Source: Gemmatimonadota bacterium (GTDB taxonomy: Bacteria > Latescibacterota > UBA2968 > UBA8231). Taken from it: a DNA stretch of 51,746 nucleotides. A program made the translations under genes and the position numbers. Positions 10,865-19,387 of this stretch are shown piece after piece. The stretch's first letter is position 1. Each line of letters opens with the position of its first letter. Where the stretch lies: assembly GCA_002724215.1 (NCBI GenBank), contig PBOD01000133.1:22519-74264 (forward strand). Reading direction: 5' to 3'. The notes under the pieces were generated by a model. The model was not told where the DNA came from, searched no databases, and saw only the letters and a program-made list of their open reading frames with translations.

Positions 10865-11713
10865 ATGGAACGCATCCTCTCCGCATCCGCCGCCCGCGCC
10901 AAGCGCGACGAACTCGTCGAACTCGGCTATACCATCATCCCCGGTCTGTTGCAAAACCCGCTGCTCGGCGAGCTCCGCGCCTGGTCGGCCGACATTTTCG
11001 ACCGGATGCCCGTAGATCCCAAATTCCGCTACCAGGGCAGCGACATCCACGTCTGGACCCCGCGGCGCTGGGCGCAGACCGATCATGGACAAAATGAACG
11101 CTCCTTTCCCGCCCCCATCGTCACAAGGCTCATCGACCACCCACCGCAGGTGCAAGTCTGCGCCGAACTCGGCCTCGAAAACATGTGTGCCGACGACGTC
11201 GCCATCCTGCTGTCCAAACCCGCCTACGGCCCGCCGCTCTACTGGCACCAGGACTTCACTAACTGGAACCACCCCGAGGCCGCCACGCCCTGGCCAACGC
11301 GGATCTTCCTGTCCTATTACATGACCGACACCCACCGCGAAAACGGCTGCCTGCGCGTCATCCCCGGCACCCACCGCAAACGCATCGACCTCCACGACAT
11401 CCTGCCCGAGGCCCACAGCCCCGAGATCCAAGCCATCGACGACCTCGGCCATGCGGTCTTTATGGACCGCGACGACGCCATCGACGTCCCACTCAAAGCC
11501 GGCGACCTGATCATCGCCGACGCGCGGCTGATGCACGGAGCCTGGCCCAACCAGACCGACCAGCGCCGCACCCTGGTCCTGGCCTGGCACCGGGTCTTCG
11601 ACTTTCCCGCACCGCCGAGCTGGTGGCGGGGGCCGGTCCCCGACGCGGTAAAGAACTGCCCGCCGGACCTGGAAGTCGCCCACACCCGCACACCCAGCGC
11701 CTTTATCGCCTAG
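10865..11713 (+). CDS. Phytanoyl-CoA dioxygenase (PhyH) family oxygenase
   Basis: A 282-residue Fe(II)/2-oxoglutarate oxygenase. The metal triad is His128-Gln-Asp130 in YWHQDFTNW plus distal His224 in LMHGAWPN, with Arg234/Arg235 behind it. VIPGTHRKR at about 165-173 is the usual family block. A GGAGA ribosome site lies 8 bases before the ATG. It is only distantly similar to the PhyH protein encoded just upstream, so this is not a recent tandem duplication. The HpcH gene begins 8 bases later, suggesting co-transcription. Confidence 0.85.
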   Translation: MERILSASAARAKRDELVELGYTIIPGLLQNPLLGELRAWSADIFDRMPVDPKFRYQGSDIHVWTPRRWAQTDHGQNERSFPAPIVTRLIDHPPQVQVCAELGLENMCADDVAILLSKPAYGPPLYWHQDFTNWNHPEAATPWPTRIFLSYYMTDTHRENGCLRVIPGTHRKRIDLHDILPEAHSPEIQAIDDLGHAVFMDRDDAIDVPLKAGDLIIADARLMHGAWPNQTDQRRTLVLAWHRVFDFPAPPSWWRGPVPDAVKNCPPDLEVAHTRTPSAFIA

Positions 11714-11721
11714 GAGTTTTT

Positions 11722-12537
11722 ATGAACAGCCTCGAAATCCGCCAGGCCCTCCGCGCCGGCGACCGCGTCTACGGCTCGCTGGTCTCGGCGCCCGCCACCC
11801 TGTGGGTCGGCATGGCCCGGGGCACCGGCCTCGACTTCGTCTTCATCGATACCGAGCACATCCCCAATGACCGCCAGAATTTGTCGTGGATGTGCAGAGC
11901 CTACCAGGCCGCCAGCTTGCCACCCATCGTCCGCGTGCCCAATCCCGACCCCTTCGAGGCCTGCAAGGTCCTCGACGGCGGCGCCAGTGGCATCATCTTC
12001 CCCTATGTCGAATCCGTCGCCCAGATCCGCGACCTCGTCGGCGCCTGCCGCTATCGCCCACTCAAGGGCGCCCGCCTGCAACAGGCCCTCGACGAGCCTG
12101 CAAGCCTCGAACCCGAGCTGGCGACCTATCTTGAAGAGCGCAACGCCCACAGCATCGCCGTAGCCAATATCGAAAGCGTGCCCGCGCTCGAAAATCTCGA
12201 CGCGCTAGTCGCCATCGACGGCCTCGACGCCGTGCTCATCGGCCCGCACGACCTCTCCTGCAGCCTCGGCATCCCCGAACAGTATGACCATCCACACTTC
12301 GACGAGGCCGTCAAAACCATCTTCGCCACCGCCCGCGCCGCCGGCAAGGGCGCCGGCATCCACTTCTTCGTCGGCGGCATCGAAAAGGAAATCGACTACC
12401 TGCAATCCGGCGCCAACCTCGTCGTCCACGGCGCCGATGTCAATATCTGGCGCGAGGCCCTGGGCGGACAGATCGGCGCGCTGCGCGAGGCGATGGGCGA
12501 TCGGCAACAGACCGCGGACGCAGCCGCCATTATCTGA
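11722..12537 (+). CDS. HpcH/HpaI aldolase/citrate lyase family protein
   Basis: A 271-residue TIM-barrel class II aldolase that makes or cleaves 2-keto-3-deoxy or 4-hydroxy-2-keto acids with a divalent metal. Seen: FIDTEHIPND at 41-50 (Asp43, Glu45, His46), the VANIESVPALENL metal-binding Glu segment, and IDGLDAVLIGPHDLSCSLG with the conserved Asp. Length is normal. TAGGAG sits just before the ATG at 11722; the longer open frame upstream lies within the preceding PhyH gene. It likely acts downstream of the oxygenases beside it. Confidence 0.85.
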   Translation: MNSLEIRQALRAGDRVYGSLVSAPATLWVGMARGTGLDFVFIDTEHIPNDRQNLSWMCRAYQAASLPPIVRVPNPDPFEACKVLDGGASGIIFPYVESVAQIRDLVGACRYRPLKGARLQQALDEPASLEPELATYLEERNAHSIAVANIESVPALENLDALVAIDGLDAVLIGPHDLSCSLGIPEQYDHPHFDEAVKTIFATARAAGKGAGIHFFVGGIEKEIDYLQSGANLVVHGADVNIWREALGGQIGALREAMGDRQQTADAAAII

Positions 12538-12608
12538 GCCCCTTGCGCAGTATCAGCCGAGTGCAGAGCTTATTCCACAGCCCTTAACACCCTTATAGCA
12601 AAAGACCT

Positions 12609-13988
12609 ATGACCCTGCATCTCTTCGATACCTACGCGCGCCAAGAGCGGCCCTTCGCGCCACTCGAGCCGCCCAAAGTCCGGCTTTACGCCTGTGGACC
12701 AACCGTCTACAACTACCAGCATATCGGCAACTACCGCACCTATATCTTTGAGGATGTGCTGCGCCGCGCCCTCGAATACTGCGGCTACGAGGTCCACCAC
12801 GTGGTCAATATCACCGATGTCGGCCACCTGACCTCCGACGCCGACACCGGCGAGGACAAGATGGAATCCGGCTCGCGCCGCACCGGCATGACCGCCTGGG
12901 AAATCGCCGAGCTCTACACCAGGGACTTCCAGCAAAAACTCGAGTGGCTCAACGTACTGGCGCCGCACGTCTGGTGCCGCGCCACCGACCATATCGACGA
13001 CCAGATCGCCGCCGTCGCCCAGATCGAGGAAAAGGGCTACACCTACCGCACCGTAGACGGCATCTACTTCGACACATCGCGCTTAGATGATTATGGCTAT
13101 CTGGCCCGCCTCGACATCGCGGGCCTACAGGGGGGGCAGCGCGTCGATCTGGGCGAGAAGCGCAAAGTCACCGACTTCGCACTGTGGAAGTTCAGCCCGG
13201 AAGACGAGCAGCGGCAGATGGAGTGGGACAGCCCCTGGGGCAAGGGCTTTCCCGGCTGGCACATCGAGTGTACTGCAATGTCGGCCAAATACCTCGGCAG
13301 CCACTTCGACATCCACTGCGGCGGCGAAGACCACATCCCGGTGCACCACACCAATGAAATCGCCCAGGCCCAGGCCTGCTACGACACCCGCCTCGCCGAA
13401 TTCTGGCTACACGGAGCCTTTTTACAACTCGATGGCGAGAAGATGTCCAAGTCCAGCGGCGACTTTCTGCGTCTGGAGTCGCTGGTCGAAAAGGGCTACG
13501 ACCCGCTGGTCTACCGTTTCTTCTGCCTGGGCGCACGCTATCGCGCCAAGCTCTCCTTCACCTGGGAGAGCATCGACGGCGCCGCCACGGCCTTAAACCG
13601 CCTGCGCAGCGCCGCGCACGGCTGGGGTGAGCCGGGCGCCGCAGACGAAGCCTGTATCGCCCAGTTTAAGGAGCGCGTCGAAGACGACCTCAATATGCCG
13701 CGCGTTCTGGCGCTGTGTTGGGACCTCGTCGCCAGCGACCTGCCCGACGCTGTCAAGAAGGCCACGCTCCTGCACTTCGACCAGGTCATGGGTCTCGGGC
13801 TGGCCGAATGGGCGCCGCAGGAGGAAGAAATCCCCGCCGAGATTCAGGCCATGGCCGCAAAGCGCCAGCAGGCCCGCGCCGACAAGGACTGGGCTGTCGC
13901 CGACCAGATGCGCGACGAGATCGCCGCCGCCGGCTACGAGGTCGAGGACACCCCCGACGGCCCGAGGGTGCGCCCGCTCAAGAGCTAG
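12609..13988 (+). CDS. cysS: Cysteine--tRNA ligase
   Basis: A 459-residue class I aminoacyl-tRNA synthetase charging tRNA-Cys. The adenylate motif reads HIGN at 38-41, in place of the more common HIGH, within [20 protein letters not shown] is at 278-282. Zinc ligands are recognisable as Cys29, Cys221, the HHTNE segment and Glu250. The C-terminal helical domain ends in the usual RxxKDWAxADxxRDE pattern, so this is the full enzyme and not the shorter mycothiol ligase MshC. It is the only obvious housekeeping translation gene here. Confidence 0.95.
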   Translation: MTLHLFDTYARQERPFAPLEPPKVRLYACGPTVYNYQHIGNYRTYIFEDVLRRALEYCGYEVHHVVNITDVGHLTSDADTGEDKMESGSRRTGMTAWEIAELYTRDFQQKLEWLNVLAPHVWCRATDHIDDQIAAVAQIEEKGYTYRTVDGIYFDTSRLDDYGYLARLDIAGLQGGQRVDLGEKRKVTDFALWKFSPEDEQRQMEWDSPWGKGFPGWHIECTAMSAKYLGSHFDIHCGGEDHIPVHHTNEIAQAQACYDTRLAEFWLHGAFLQLDGEKMSKSSGDFLRLESLVEKGYDPLVYRFFCLGARYRAKLSFTWESIDGAATALNRLRSAAHGWGEPGAADEACIAQFKERVEDDLNMPRVLALCWDLVASDLPDAVKKATLLHFDQVMGLGLAEWAPQEEEIPAEIQAMAAKRQQARADKDWAVADQMRDEIAAAGYEVEDTPDGPRVRPLKS

Positions 13989-14032
13989 ATTTGCTCGGCC
14001 TGGAGATCGGCGCCGCCGCATCGAAGATGGGC

Positions 14033-14067
14033 GAATCGCGTAGCGATTCAGCTCAACGCGCTGGGGG
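14033..14067 (+). repeat. REP-like hairpin element, copy 1
   Basis: GAATCGC (14033-14039) and GCGATTC (14043-14049) form a perfect 7-bp stem with a GTA loop. Eleven bases later comes CTGGGGGCGCC (from 14061). The same architecture (ATCGC-NNN-GCGAT, 11-13 bases, CTGGGGGYGC) recurs at 31579-31615. Confidence 0.5.
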
Positions 14068-14121
14068 CGCCGCAACCATCGACTACCTGCACCAGGGCCA
14101 CTCCCGCCCCAATTACAAAAA

Positions 14122-14952
14122 GTGATCGACCGCCAGGCGTTGCAGGACCGACTCATCGCCCAACTCGCCGCCCGCCCCGAAATCCGCTCCGTCCACACCT
14201 TCGGCCGCGCCGTCTCCGGCCAACCCGACGCCTACCCGGACCTCGACCTGGTCATCGCCTCCAGCGACCGGCCCCAAACACAGCGGGTCCTACCCGAACT
14301 CTTCGCCGCTATCTCCCCCGTTCGCAGCCAACTCATCCTCGCCTCCAGCCCCGACCTCTACGCCGCAATGGTCATGCTGCGCGACTGCAGCCCCTATCAG
14401 AAAATCGACCTCTCCATAATCGACCATATCGAATCGCAAGCCCGCTTCGGCCCCTTTCTCGCCCTGTACGAAAACTCTGCCCCCACACCAACCAATGACG
14501 CGCCCCTACCCATTATCGACCTCAACGCCGACCTGCAAAACCAGCTCAACGACATCCTCTTCTCCATCCCCCGCTTCGCCAAGTGCCTCTTCCGCCATGA
14601 CCCCTACCTCTACCAGCGCTTCTACGCCACCGTAGAAAACACCCTGACCCTCCTTTACGAATCTCACCACGACTGGCAGATGCCCAAAAGGGCTAAACTC
14701 AACTCCCGCGAATACCAGCAATTATACGCCGGCCTCAAAGACGCCGAACGTAGCCAAGTAGAAAAAATCCTCCCCTTCGACGCCCGCCCAGACATCCCCC
14801 AGAGCTTCCTCGCCTGCATCGACCTCCTCCTCGATCTCTACCAAACCAAAGCCCAAGCCCTAAATCTCTCCCTGGACGATGCTTTCAACACCTACATACG
14901 CAATTTCCTCTCTACAGAGATCCGCCGCTTCCGCACCCTCCCAACCCACTAG
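14122..14952 (+). CDS. Nucleotidyltransferase-fold (NTase) domain protein
   Basis: A 276-residue protein with a pol-beta-like NTase start: HTFGRAVSGQPDAYPDLDLVI at about 25-45, in which Gly28 and Asp40-x-Asp42 form the G-x-D-x-D metal motif. The rest is mainly helical with a Leu/Tyr-rich tail and resembles the substrate domain of aminoglycoside or small-molecule nucleotidyltransferases. Translation begins at GTG 14122 with no convincing ribosome site. It is the first codon in frame after a spacer containing a hairpin repeat. Codon third positions look more AT-rich than in neighbours, a hint of acquisition. The target (drug, tRNA, protein) is unknown, and no toxin-antitoxin partner is adjacent. 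Confidence 0.65.
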   Translation: MIDRQALQDRLIAQLAARPEIRSVHTFGRAVSGQPDAYPDLDLVIASSDRPQTQRVLPELFAAISPVRSQLILASSPDLYAAMVMLRDCSPYQKIDLSIIDHIESQARFGPFLALYENSAPTPTNDAPLPIIDLNADLQNQLNDILFSIPRFAKCLFRHDPYLYQRFYATVENTLTLLYESHHDWQMPKRAKLNSREYQQLYAGLKDAERSQVEKILPFDARPDIPQSFLACIDLLLDLYQTKAQALNLSLDDAFNTYIRNFLSTEIRRFRTLPTH

Positions 14953-15032
14953 ATCCCAGGCTTGTGTCCATTCCCCTTCTATAGTATCATGTGATTTCAT
15001 CTTATGGGACTCCATATCCACAAAGCAGCGAA

Positions 15033-15185
15033 GGTGCGGGGGTGCGGCGCAGGGTTGTTTTCGGGTGGCTGATGGGGGAAGGGCCGAGCGGGTATGGGGG
15101 ACGAGGGGTTGGGCGAAGTGGTGGGCAGGGTGTGCTCGGAGCGCGGGTATGCAGAAAACAATGCCCGGAGCCGCACTCCCGCACC
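15033..15185 (+). repeat. 153-base imperfect inverted repeat with G-rich loop (MITE-like or structured RNA)
   Basis: The outer arms 15033-15048 and 15170-15185 pair over 16 bases with a single G-T wobble. Inside them GGG/CCC (15052-15054 with 15164-15166) and TTGTTTTC/GAAAACAA (15055-15062 with 15154-15161) extend the stem. The roughly 90-base loop is almost pure G/purine on the plus strand, with several G4-G5 runs. The pentamer CAGCG occurs on both sides (15026-15030, 15187-15191) and could be a target duplication. It fills most of the 288-base gap 14953-15240 and no protein is convincing there. Confidence 0.6.
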
Positions 15186-15240
15186 ACAGCGTGAGACGCA
15201 GCCTCTGAGCGATCAAACAAAGTAAACGGACCAACTAAAA

Positions 15241-16722
15241 ATGCCCCGCATCCTTCTCGCCGAATGCAAACAGGAAATCTCCTCTTTCAACCCCATCATC
15301 GGCGACTACGACAACTTCACCATCAACCGCGGCCCCGAACTCCTCGCCTACCACCAGGATAAAGAAACCGAGCTCGGCGGCGCTTTACATGTATTCGCCA
15401 CCGACCCCGAAATAGAAACCGTCCCCATCTACGGCGCCCGTGCCCCCTCCGCCGGCCCCCTCGCGCAAAAAGATTTCGACCGCATCGCCGCCGAATTACT
15501 CGACGCGATAAAACCCCATGTCGAAGGCGCCGACGCGGTCTTCTTCGCCATGCACGGCGCCATGGGCTGCACCGAAGAGTTGGACCCCGAAGGTTATTTA
15601 TTACAGGAACTGCGCAAACTCACCGGCGCGCAAATCCCCATCGTCATCACCCAGGACCTGCACGGTATCCTCACCGCGCGCATGCTCGAGCACACAAACG
15701 GCCTGGCCATCTACCACACCTACCCCCACGTCGACTTCGCCGACACCGGCCGCCGCGCCGCCGAACTACTGCTCAAGGTCCTCAACGGTGCCGAACCGGT
15801 CGTCGCCCGCGTGCGGGTCCCGGCCTTAGTCCGCGGCGACGAGTTGATCACTGCCTCCGGCGTCTACGGCGAATCGATCCGCTACGCCCAGGCACTGGAG
15901 CAGCAACCCGGTATCCTCGCCGCTGGTATGATGATCGGCAACCCCTTCACCGATGTGCCCGAGCTCTGCTCACAGGCAGTAGTGGTCGCCGATGGCGACG
16001 AAGATGTCGCGCGCAGCGAGGCGCTGCAGATGGCCGCCGACTTCTGGTCGCGCCGCGAAAAGATGCAGCCCGCCCTCATCGATATCGAAGACGCCGTCGC
16101 CCGGGCTTCCGACTACGACGGCCCGGTGATTTTCACCGACGCCGCCGACGCGCCGTCCTCCGGCGCCACCGGCGACAGCAACGCCCTGGTCGCGGCCCTG
16201 CGCGATGGCGGCTACCGGGGCAAGGTCCTCGCGCCCTTAGTTGACGCCCCGGCCGTCTATATGGCGCACGACGCCGGTCTCGGTGCCACCATCCCCGTGG
16301 TCTTGGGTGGTTCACTCGACTCGCGCTTCCCGCCGCTCGACTTAGAAGTCGAAGTCGTGCAACTGGGCGACGGCGAGTACCCGTCCGAATCCTGGGGCAC
16401 GCCCGAACACGCCGGCCACACCGCTGTATTGCAGTGCGACAATCTCACCATCGTCTGCGTCAGCCGCTCGGTGCGTTTTATCGACCGTTCGGTCTTTATC
16501 GCCCATGACCTCGATGCCAAAGACTACGACCTGATCGTAGTTAAATCACCGCACTGCCAGTGGCAATTCTTCGACGAATGGGCCGACGCCAACCTCAACA
16601 TCGACGCCCCCGGCTCGACCAGCGCCAACCTGCCCACCCTGGGGCACAGCGCCTGCCAGCGACCGATGTACCCGCTCGACCCGGACGTCGCCTTTGAACC
16701 CCATGCCGAAATCTTCGCCTGA
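15241..16722 (+). CDS. M81 family metallopeptidase (MlrC/microcystinase C-like)
   Basis: A 493-residue MlrC-type zinc hydrolase; known members cleave linearised microcystin, but most have unknown amide substrates. Likely metal and catalytic residues are His105 in FAMHGAMG, Asp139 and His141 in ITQDLHG, and His163 in HTYPHVDF. The usual N-terminal HETN(T/S)F block reads QEISSF, so the His at that position is Gln11. Length is normal. It begins a tight run with a Hyi-like isomerase and a TauD oxygenase, which suggests a small-molecule catabolic operon and not protein degradation. Confidence 0.85.
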   Translation: MPRILLAECKQEISSFNPIIGDYDNFTINRGPELLAYHQDKETELGGALHVFATDPEIETVPIYGARAPSAGPLAQKDFDRIAAELLDAIKPHVEGADAVFFAMHGAMGCTEELDPEGYLLQELRKLTGAQIPIVITQDLHGILTARMLEHTNGLAIYHTYPHVDFADTGRRAAELLLKVLNGAEPVVARVRVPALVRGDELITASGVYGESIRYAQALEQQPGILAAGMMIGNPFTDVPELCSQAVVVADGDEDVARSEALQMAADFWSRREKMQPALIDIEDAVARASDYDGPVIFTDAADAPSSGATGDSNALVAALRDGGYRGKVLAPLVDAPAVYMAHDAGLGATIPVVLGGSLDSRFPPLDLEVEVVQLGDGEYPSESWGTPEHAGHTAVLQCDNLTIVCVSRSVRFIDRSVFIAHDLDAKDYDLIVVKSPHCQWQFFDEWADANLNIDAPGSTSANLPTLGHSACQRPMYPLDPDVAFEPHAEIFA

Positions 16723-16731
16723 GGAGTCCCC

Positions 16732-17493
16732 ATGCCCGCGATCAAACAATCCGTTTGCTTCAATCCCTTCAACCAGGACGACGTCACGCCCGCGGAGCTT
16801 ATAGCCGCTGCCGCCCGCATCGGCTATAAGTCGGTCGAGATGGCCGCCGAGGAGCACTGGCCACTGATCAAAGACAGCGGTCTCGATATCGCCATCGTGG
16901 TTGGCCACGACTCGCTGCCCGACGGCCTCAACAAGCGCGAAAACCACGACCGCATCGAGGACGAGCTGCTCGCCAATATCGACCTCGCCGTCGCCAATGA
17001 TATCCCCGCGTTAATCTGCTTTTCGGGCAACCGCGAGGGCAAGTCGGAAGAAGAAGGCCTGGCCAATTGCGTCGAGGGCCTGCGCCGGGTCACCGCCGCG
17101 GCCGAGGAAAGAGGCATCACTCTGTGCATGGAACTGCTCAACTCGCGCGTCAACCACCCCGACTATCAGTGCGACCGCACCGCCTGGGGCGCAGCCATGT
17201 GTAGAGCCGTTGGCTCGCCTCGGGTAAAACTCCTCCACGATATCTACCACATGCAGATCATGGAAGGCGATCTGATCCGCAATATCACGGATTACATCGA
17301 CTGCATCGGCCACTTCCACACCGCCGGTAACCCCGGTCGCCAGGACCTCGACGACGAGCAGGAGATCTACTACCCGCCGATAATGAAAGCCATCGCTGCC
17401 AGCGACTACCAGGGCTACGTCGGCCACGAATATCGGCCCAAGGCCGGGACCATCGCTTCGCTCGAGCACGCCTTCGGGATCTGCGATGTCTGA
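16732..17493 (+). CDS. Hydroxypyruvate isomerase-like TIM-barrel (Hyi/AP endonuclease 2 family) protein
   Basis: A 253-residue xylose-isomerase-like TIM barrel. Metal ligands expected for the family are visible: Glu in LCMELLNS, the HD-x-YHM segment in LLHDIYHMQIMEGD, and the His pair in GHFHTAGNPGR. The final Glu lies in YVGHEYRP. GAGGAG precedes the ATG, 9 bases after the MlrC stop. The gene overlaps the next by 8 bases, so the three are translationally linked. The exact sugar or ketoacid substrate is unknown. Confidence 0.83.
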   Translation: MPAIKQSVCFNPFNQDDVTPAELIAAAARIGYKSVEMAAEEHWPLIKDSGLDIAIVVGHDSLPDGLNKRENHDRIEDELLANIDLAVANDIPALICFSGNREGKSEEEGLANCVEGLRRVTAAAEERGITLCMELLNSRVNHPDYQCDRTAWGAAMCRAVGSPRVKLLHDIYHMQIMEGDLIRNITDYIDCIGHFHTAGNPGRQDLDDEQEIYYPPIMKAIAASDYQGYVGHEYRPKAGTIASLEHAFGICDV

Positions 17494-18316
17494 AACCGCT
17501 ACGGGAGGCGGAGTACTCGCAGTACAGCCTACCGGCGGTGCACTCGGTGCCGAGATTCGGGGCCTGGATCTCTCCGCGCCATTATCGCTAAACCAAGCCG
17601 CCCAGGTGCGACAGGCCATGCTCGACCACGGCGTGGTCTTCTTCCGCAACCAGGACCTCAGCGACGAAGAGCTGGTGCGCTTCACCGCCTGCTTCGGCAA
17701 GCCCGTGCCCCACGTGCGCAAGCAACGCCCGCGCCGGGTCAAAGAGGTCTTCCTGATCTCCAATATCGTCGAAGACGGCGAGCCCATTGGCGAGCTCGGC
17801 GACGAGTTGATCCCCTTCCACTCGGACCTCTCCTACCTCGAGCGCCCCGGCACCCTCTCGGTGCTCTACGCGGTCGAATTGCCCACCAGCGGAGGCCAAA
17901 CACAGTGGTGCAACTGCACTGCCGCCTACGCGGCCCTCGACGACGCGATGAAGGAAAAACTCAAAGGCATGCGCGCGGTACACCGCCACCATGTCGAAGC
18001 GCAAAATCCCGCCGCGCACATCGCCCACCCCATCGTCCGCACCCATCCCGAGACCGGCCGCCGCTCGCTCTACATCGGCCCGCACCTGACCCGCTACGTC
18101 GCCGGCATCGACCAAAACGAGGGCGACGCGCTGCTCGCCGAACTCTACGCCCATATCGAGCAACCCCAATTCATCTGGACCCACGAGTGGCGGATCGGCG
18201 ACGTGGTCCTCTTCGACAACCGCCCAACCATGCACCGCCGCCTGGCTTTCCCGCCCGACCAGCGCCGACTGATGAAGCGCACCCAGATCTTCAACGACGA
18301 AATACCGGTGGAATAA
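17486..18316 (+). CDS. TauD/TfdA family Fe(II)/2-oxoglutarate dioxygenase
   Basis: A 276-residue oxygenase of the taurine/2,4-D dioxygenase family. The iron triad is His112-Ser-Asp114 (FHSDLSY) with distal His250 (NRPTMHRR); Arg260-Arg265 supply the 2-oxoglutarate anchor. An N-terminal GALGAEIRGLDLS segment is typical of TauD. The start overlaps the Hyi-like gene by 8 bases. Members hydroxylate small acids, sulfonates or ethers to trigger breakdown; the substrate here is unknown. Confidence 0.87.
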   Translation: MSETATGGGVLAVQPTGGALGAEIRGLDLSAPLSLNQAAQVRQAMLDHGVVFFRNQDLSDEELVRFTACFGKPVPHVRKQRPRRVKEVFLISNIVEDGEPIGELGDELIPFHSDLSYLERPGTLSVLYAVELPTSGGQTQWCNCTAAYAALDDAMKEKLKGMRAVHRHHVEAQNPAAHIAHPIVRTHPETGRRSLYIGPHLTRYVAGIDQNEGDALLAELYAHIEQPQFIWTHEWRIGDVVLFDNRPTMHRRLAFPPDQRRLMKRTQIFNDEIPVE

Positions 18317-18320
18317 AGCG

Positions 18321-19307
18321 ATGTTCAAAGCACTGGCAATGATCGAACAAGACGATGCGATCGCCACCGCGATCGCCGAGCTCGAAGAAAGCGACCTGCC
18401 CGAGGGCGACGTGCTGATCGATGTCGCGTACTCCTCGCTCAACTACAAGGACGGCCTGGTCCTCAACAATCTCGGCGGCCTGGTCAAGACCTACCCCCAC
18501 ATCCCCGGCATCGACCTCGCCGGCACTGTCGCCCACAGCGACCACCCGGATTTCCAACCCGGCGACCCGGTCGTCTGCACTGGCTGGCGCGTCGGCGAAG
18601 TCCACTGGGGCGGCTACGCGCAAAAAGCCCGCCTCAAGGGCGAGTGGCTGGTCAAACTGCCCGCCGACCTCACGCCCCGCACTGCCATGGGCCTGGGCGC
18701 CGCCGGCTTGACCGCCGTCATCGCCCTCGAAGCACTCGAAGACCACGGCCTGATTCCCGACAAGGGCGAAGTGCTCATAACCGGCGCCGCCGGCGGCGTC
18801 GGCTCCTGCTCGGTCCTGCTGCTGTCCGCCCTCGGCTACGATGTCGCCGCCTCGACCGGCCGTCCCGAACTCGAGCCGTATCTCAAAGACCTCGGCGCCC
18901 GCACCATCATCCCGCGCCAGGAACTCACCGAGCCCTCCCAGCGCCCCCTCGAAAGCGCCCGCTGGGCCGCTTGCATCGACTCGGTCGGCGGCACTACCTT
19001 AGCCCGCGCCCTGGCGCAAATGGATTACGGCGCCTCGATCGCCGCCGTGGGCTTGGCCGGCGGCGCCGAATTTTCCGCCAGTGTCATTCCCTTATTGTTG
19101 CGCGGTGTCAACATCCTCGGCATCGACTCGGTGTTCTACCCGATAGAGCGCCGCGCCAGAGCCTGGGCGAGGCTTGCCCGCGAGCTGCCCCTGGATAAAA
19201 TCGACGCCATCTGCTCCGAAGCGGGTCTGGCCGACCTGCCCCAACTCGGCAAGGACATTCTCGAAGGAAAAGTCAAAGGTCGGGTAATTATCAACCCCAA
19301 CACTTAA
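18321..19307 (+). CDS. Acryloyl-CoA reductase / YhdH-YhfP family MDR quinone oxidoreductase (AcuI-like)
   Basis: A 328-residue zinc-free MDR protein. The N-terminus (AYSSLNYKDGLVL at about 37-49, HIPGIDLAGTV) is characteristic of AcuI/YhdH. The NADPH loop TGAAGGVGS is at 154-162. AcuI reduces acryloyl-CoA to propionyl-CoA and is linked to DMSP use in marine bacteria. No DMSP lyase or CoA transferase is visible nearby, so the specific reaction remains open. It starts 4 bases after the TauD gene. Confidence 0.85.
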   Translation: MFKALAMIEQDDAIATAIAELEESDLPEGDVLIDVAYSSLNYKDGLVLNNLGGLVKTYPHIPGIDLAGTVAHSDHPDFQPGDPVVCTGWRVGEVHWGGYAQKARLKGEWLVKLPADLTPRTAMGLGAAGLTAVIALEALEDHGLIPDKGEVLITGAAGGVGSCSVLLLSALGYDVAASTGRPELEPYLKDLGARTIIPRQELTEPSQRPLESARWAACIDSVGGTTLARALAQMDYGASIAAVGLAGGAEFSASVIPLLLRGVNILGIDSVFYPIERRARAWARLARELPLDKIDAICSEAGLADLPQLGKDILEGKVKGRVIINPNT

Positions 19308-19387
19308 ATAGTGCCATACCCCCAACCGATCACATACAACTTCAACCTATAACTCTCAGTGAAGCGCCGACCACGGAGACCAAAATC

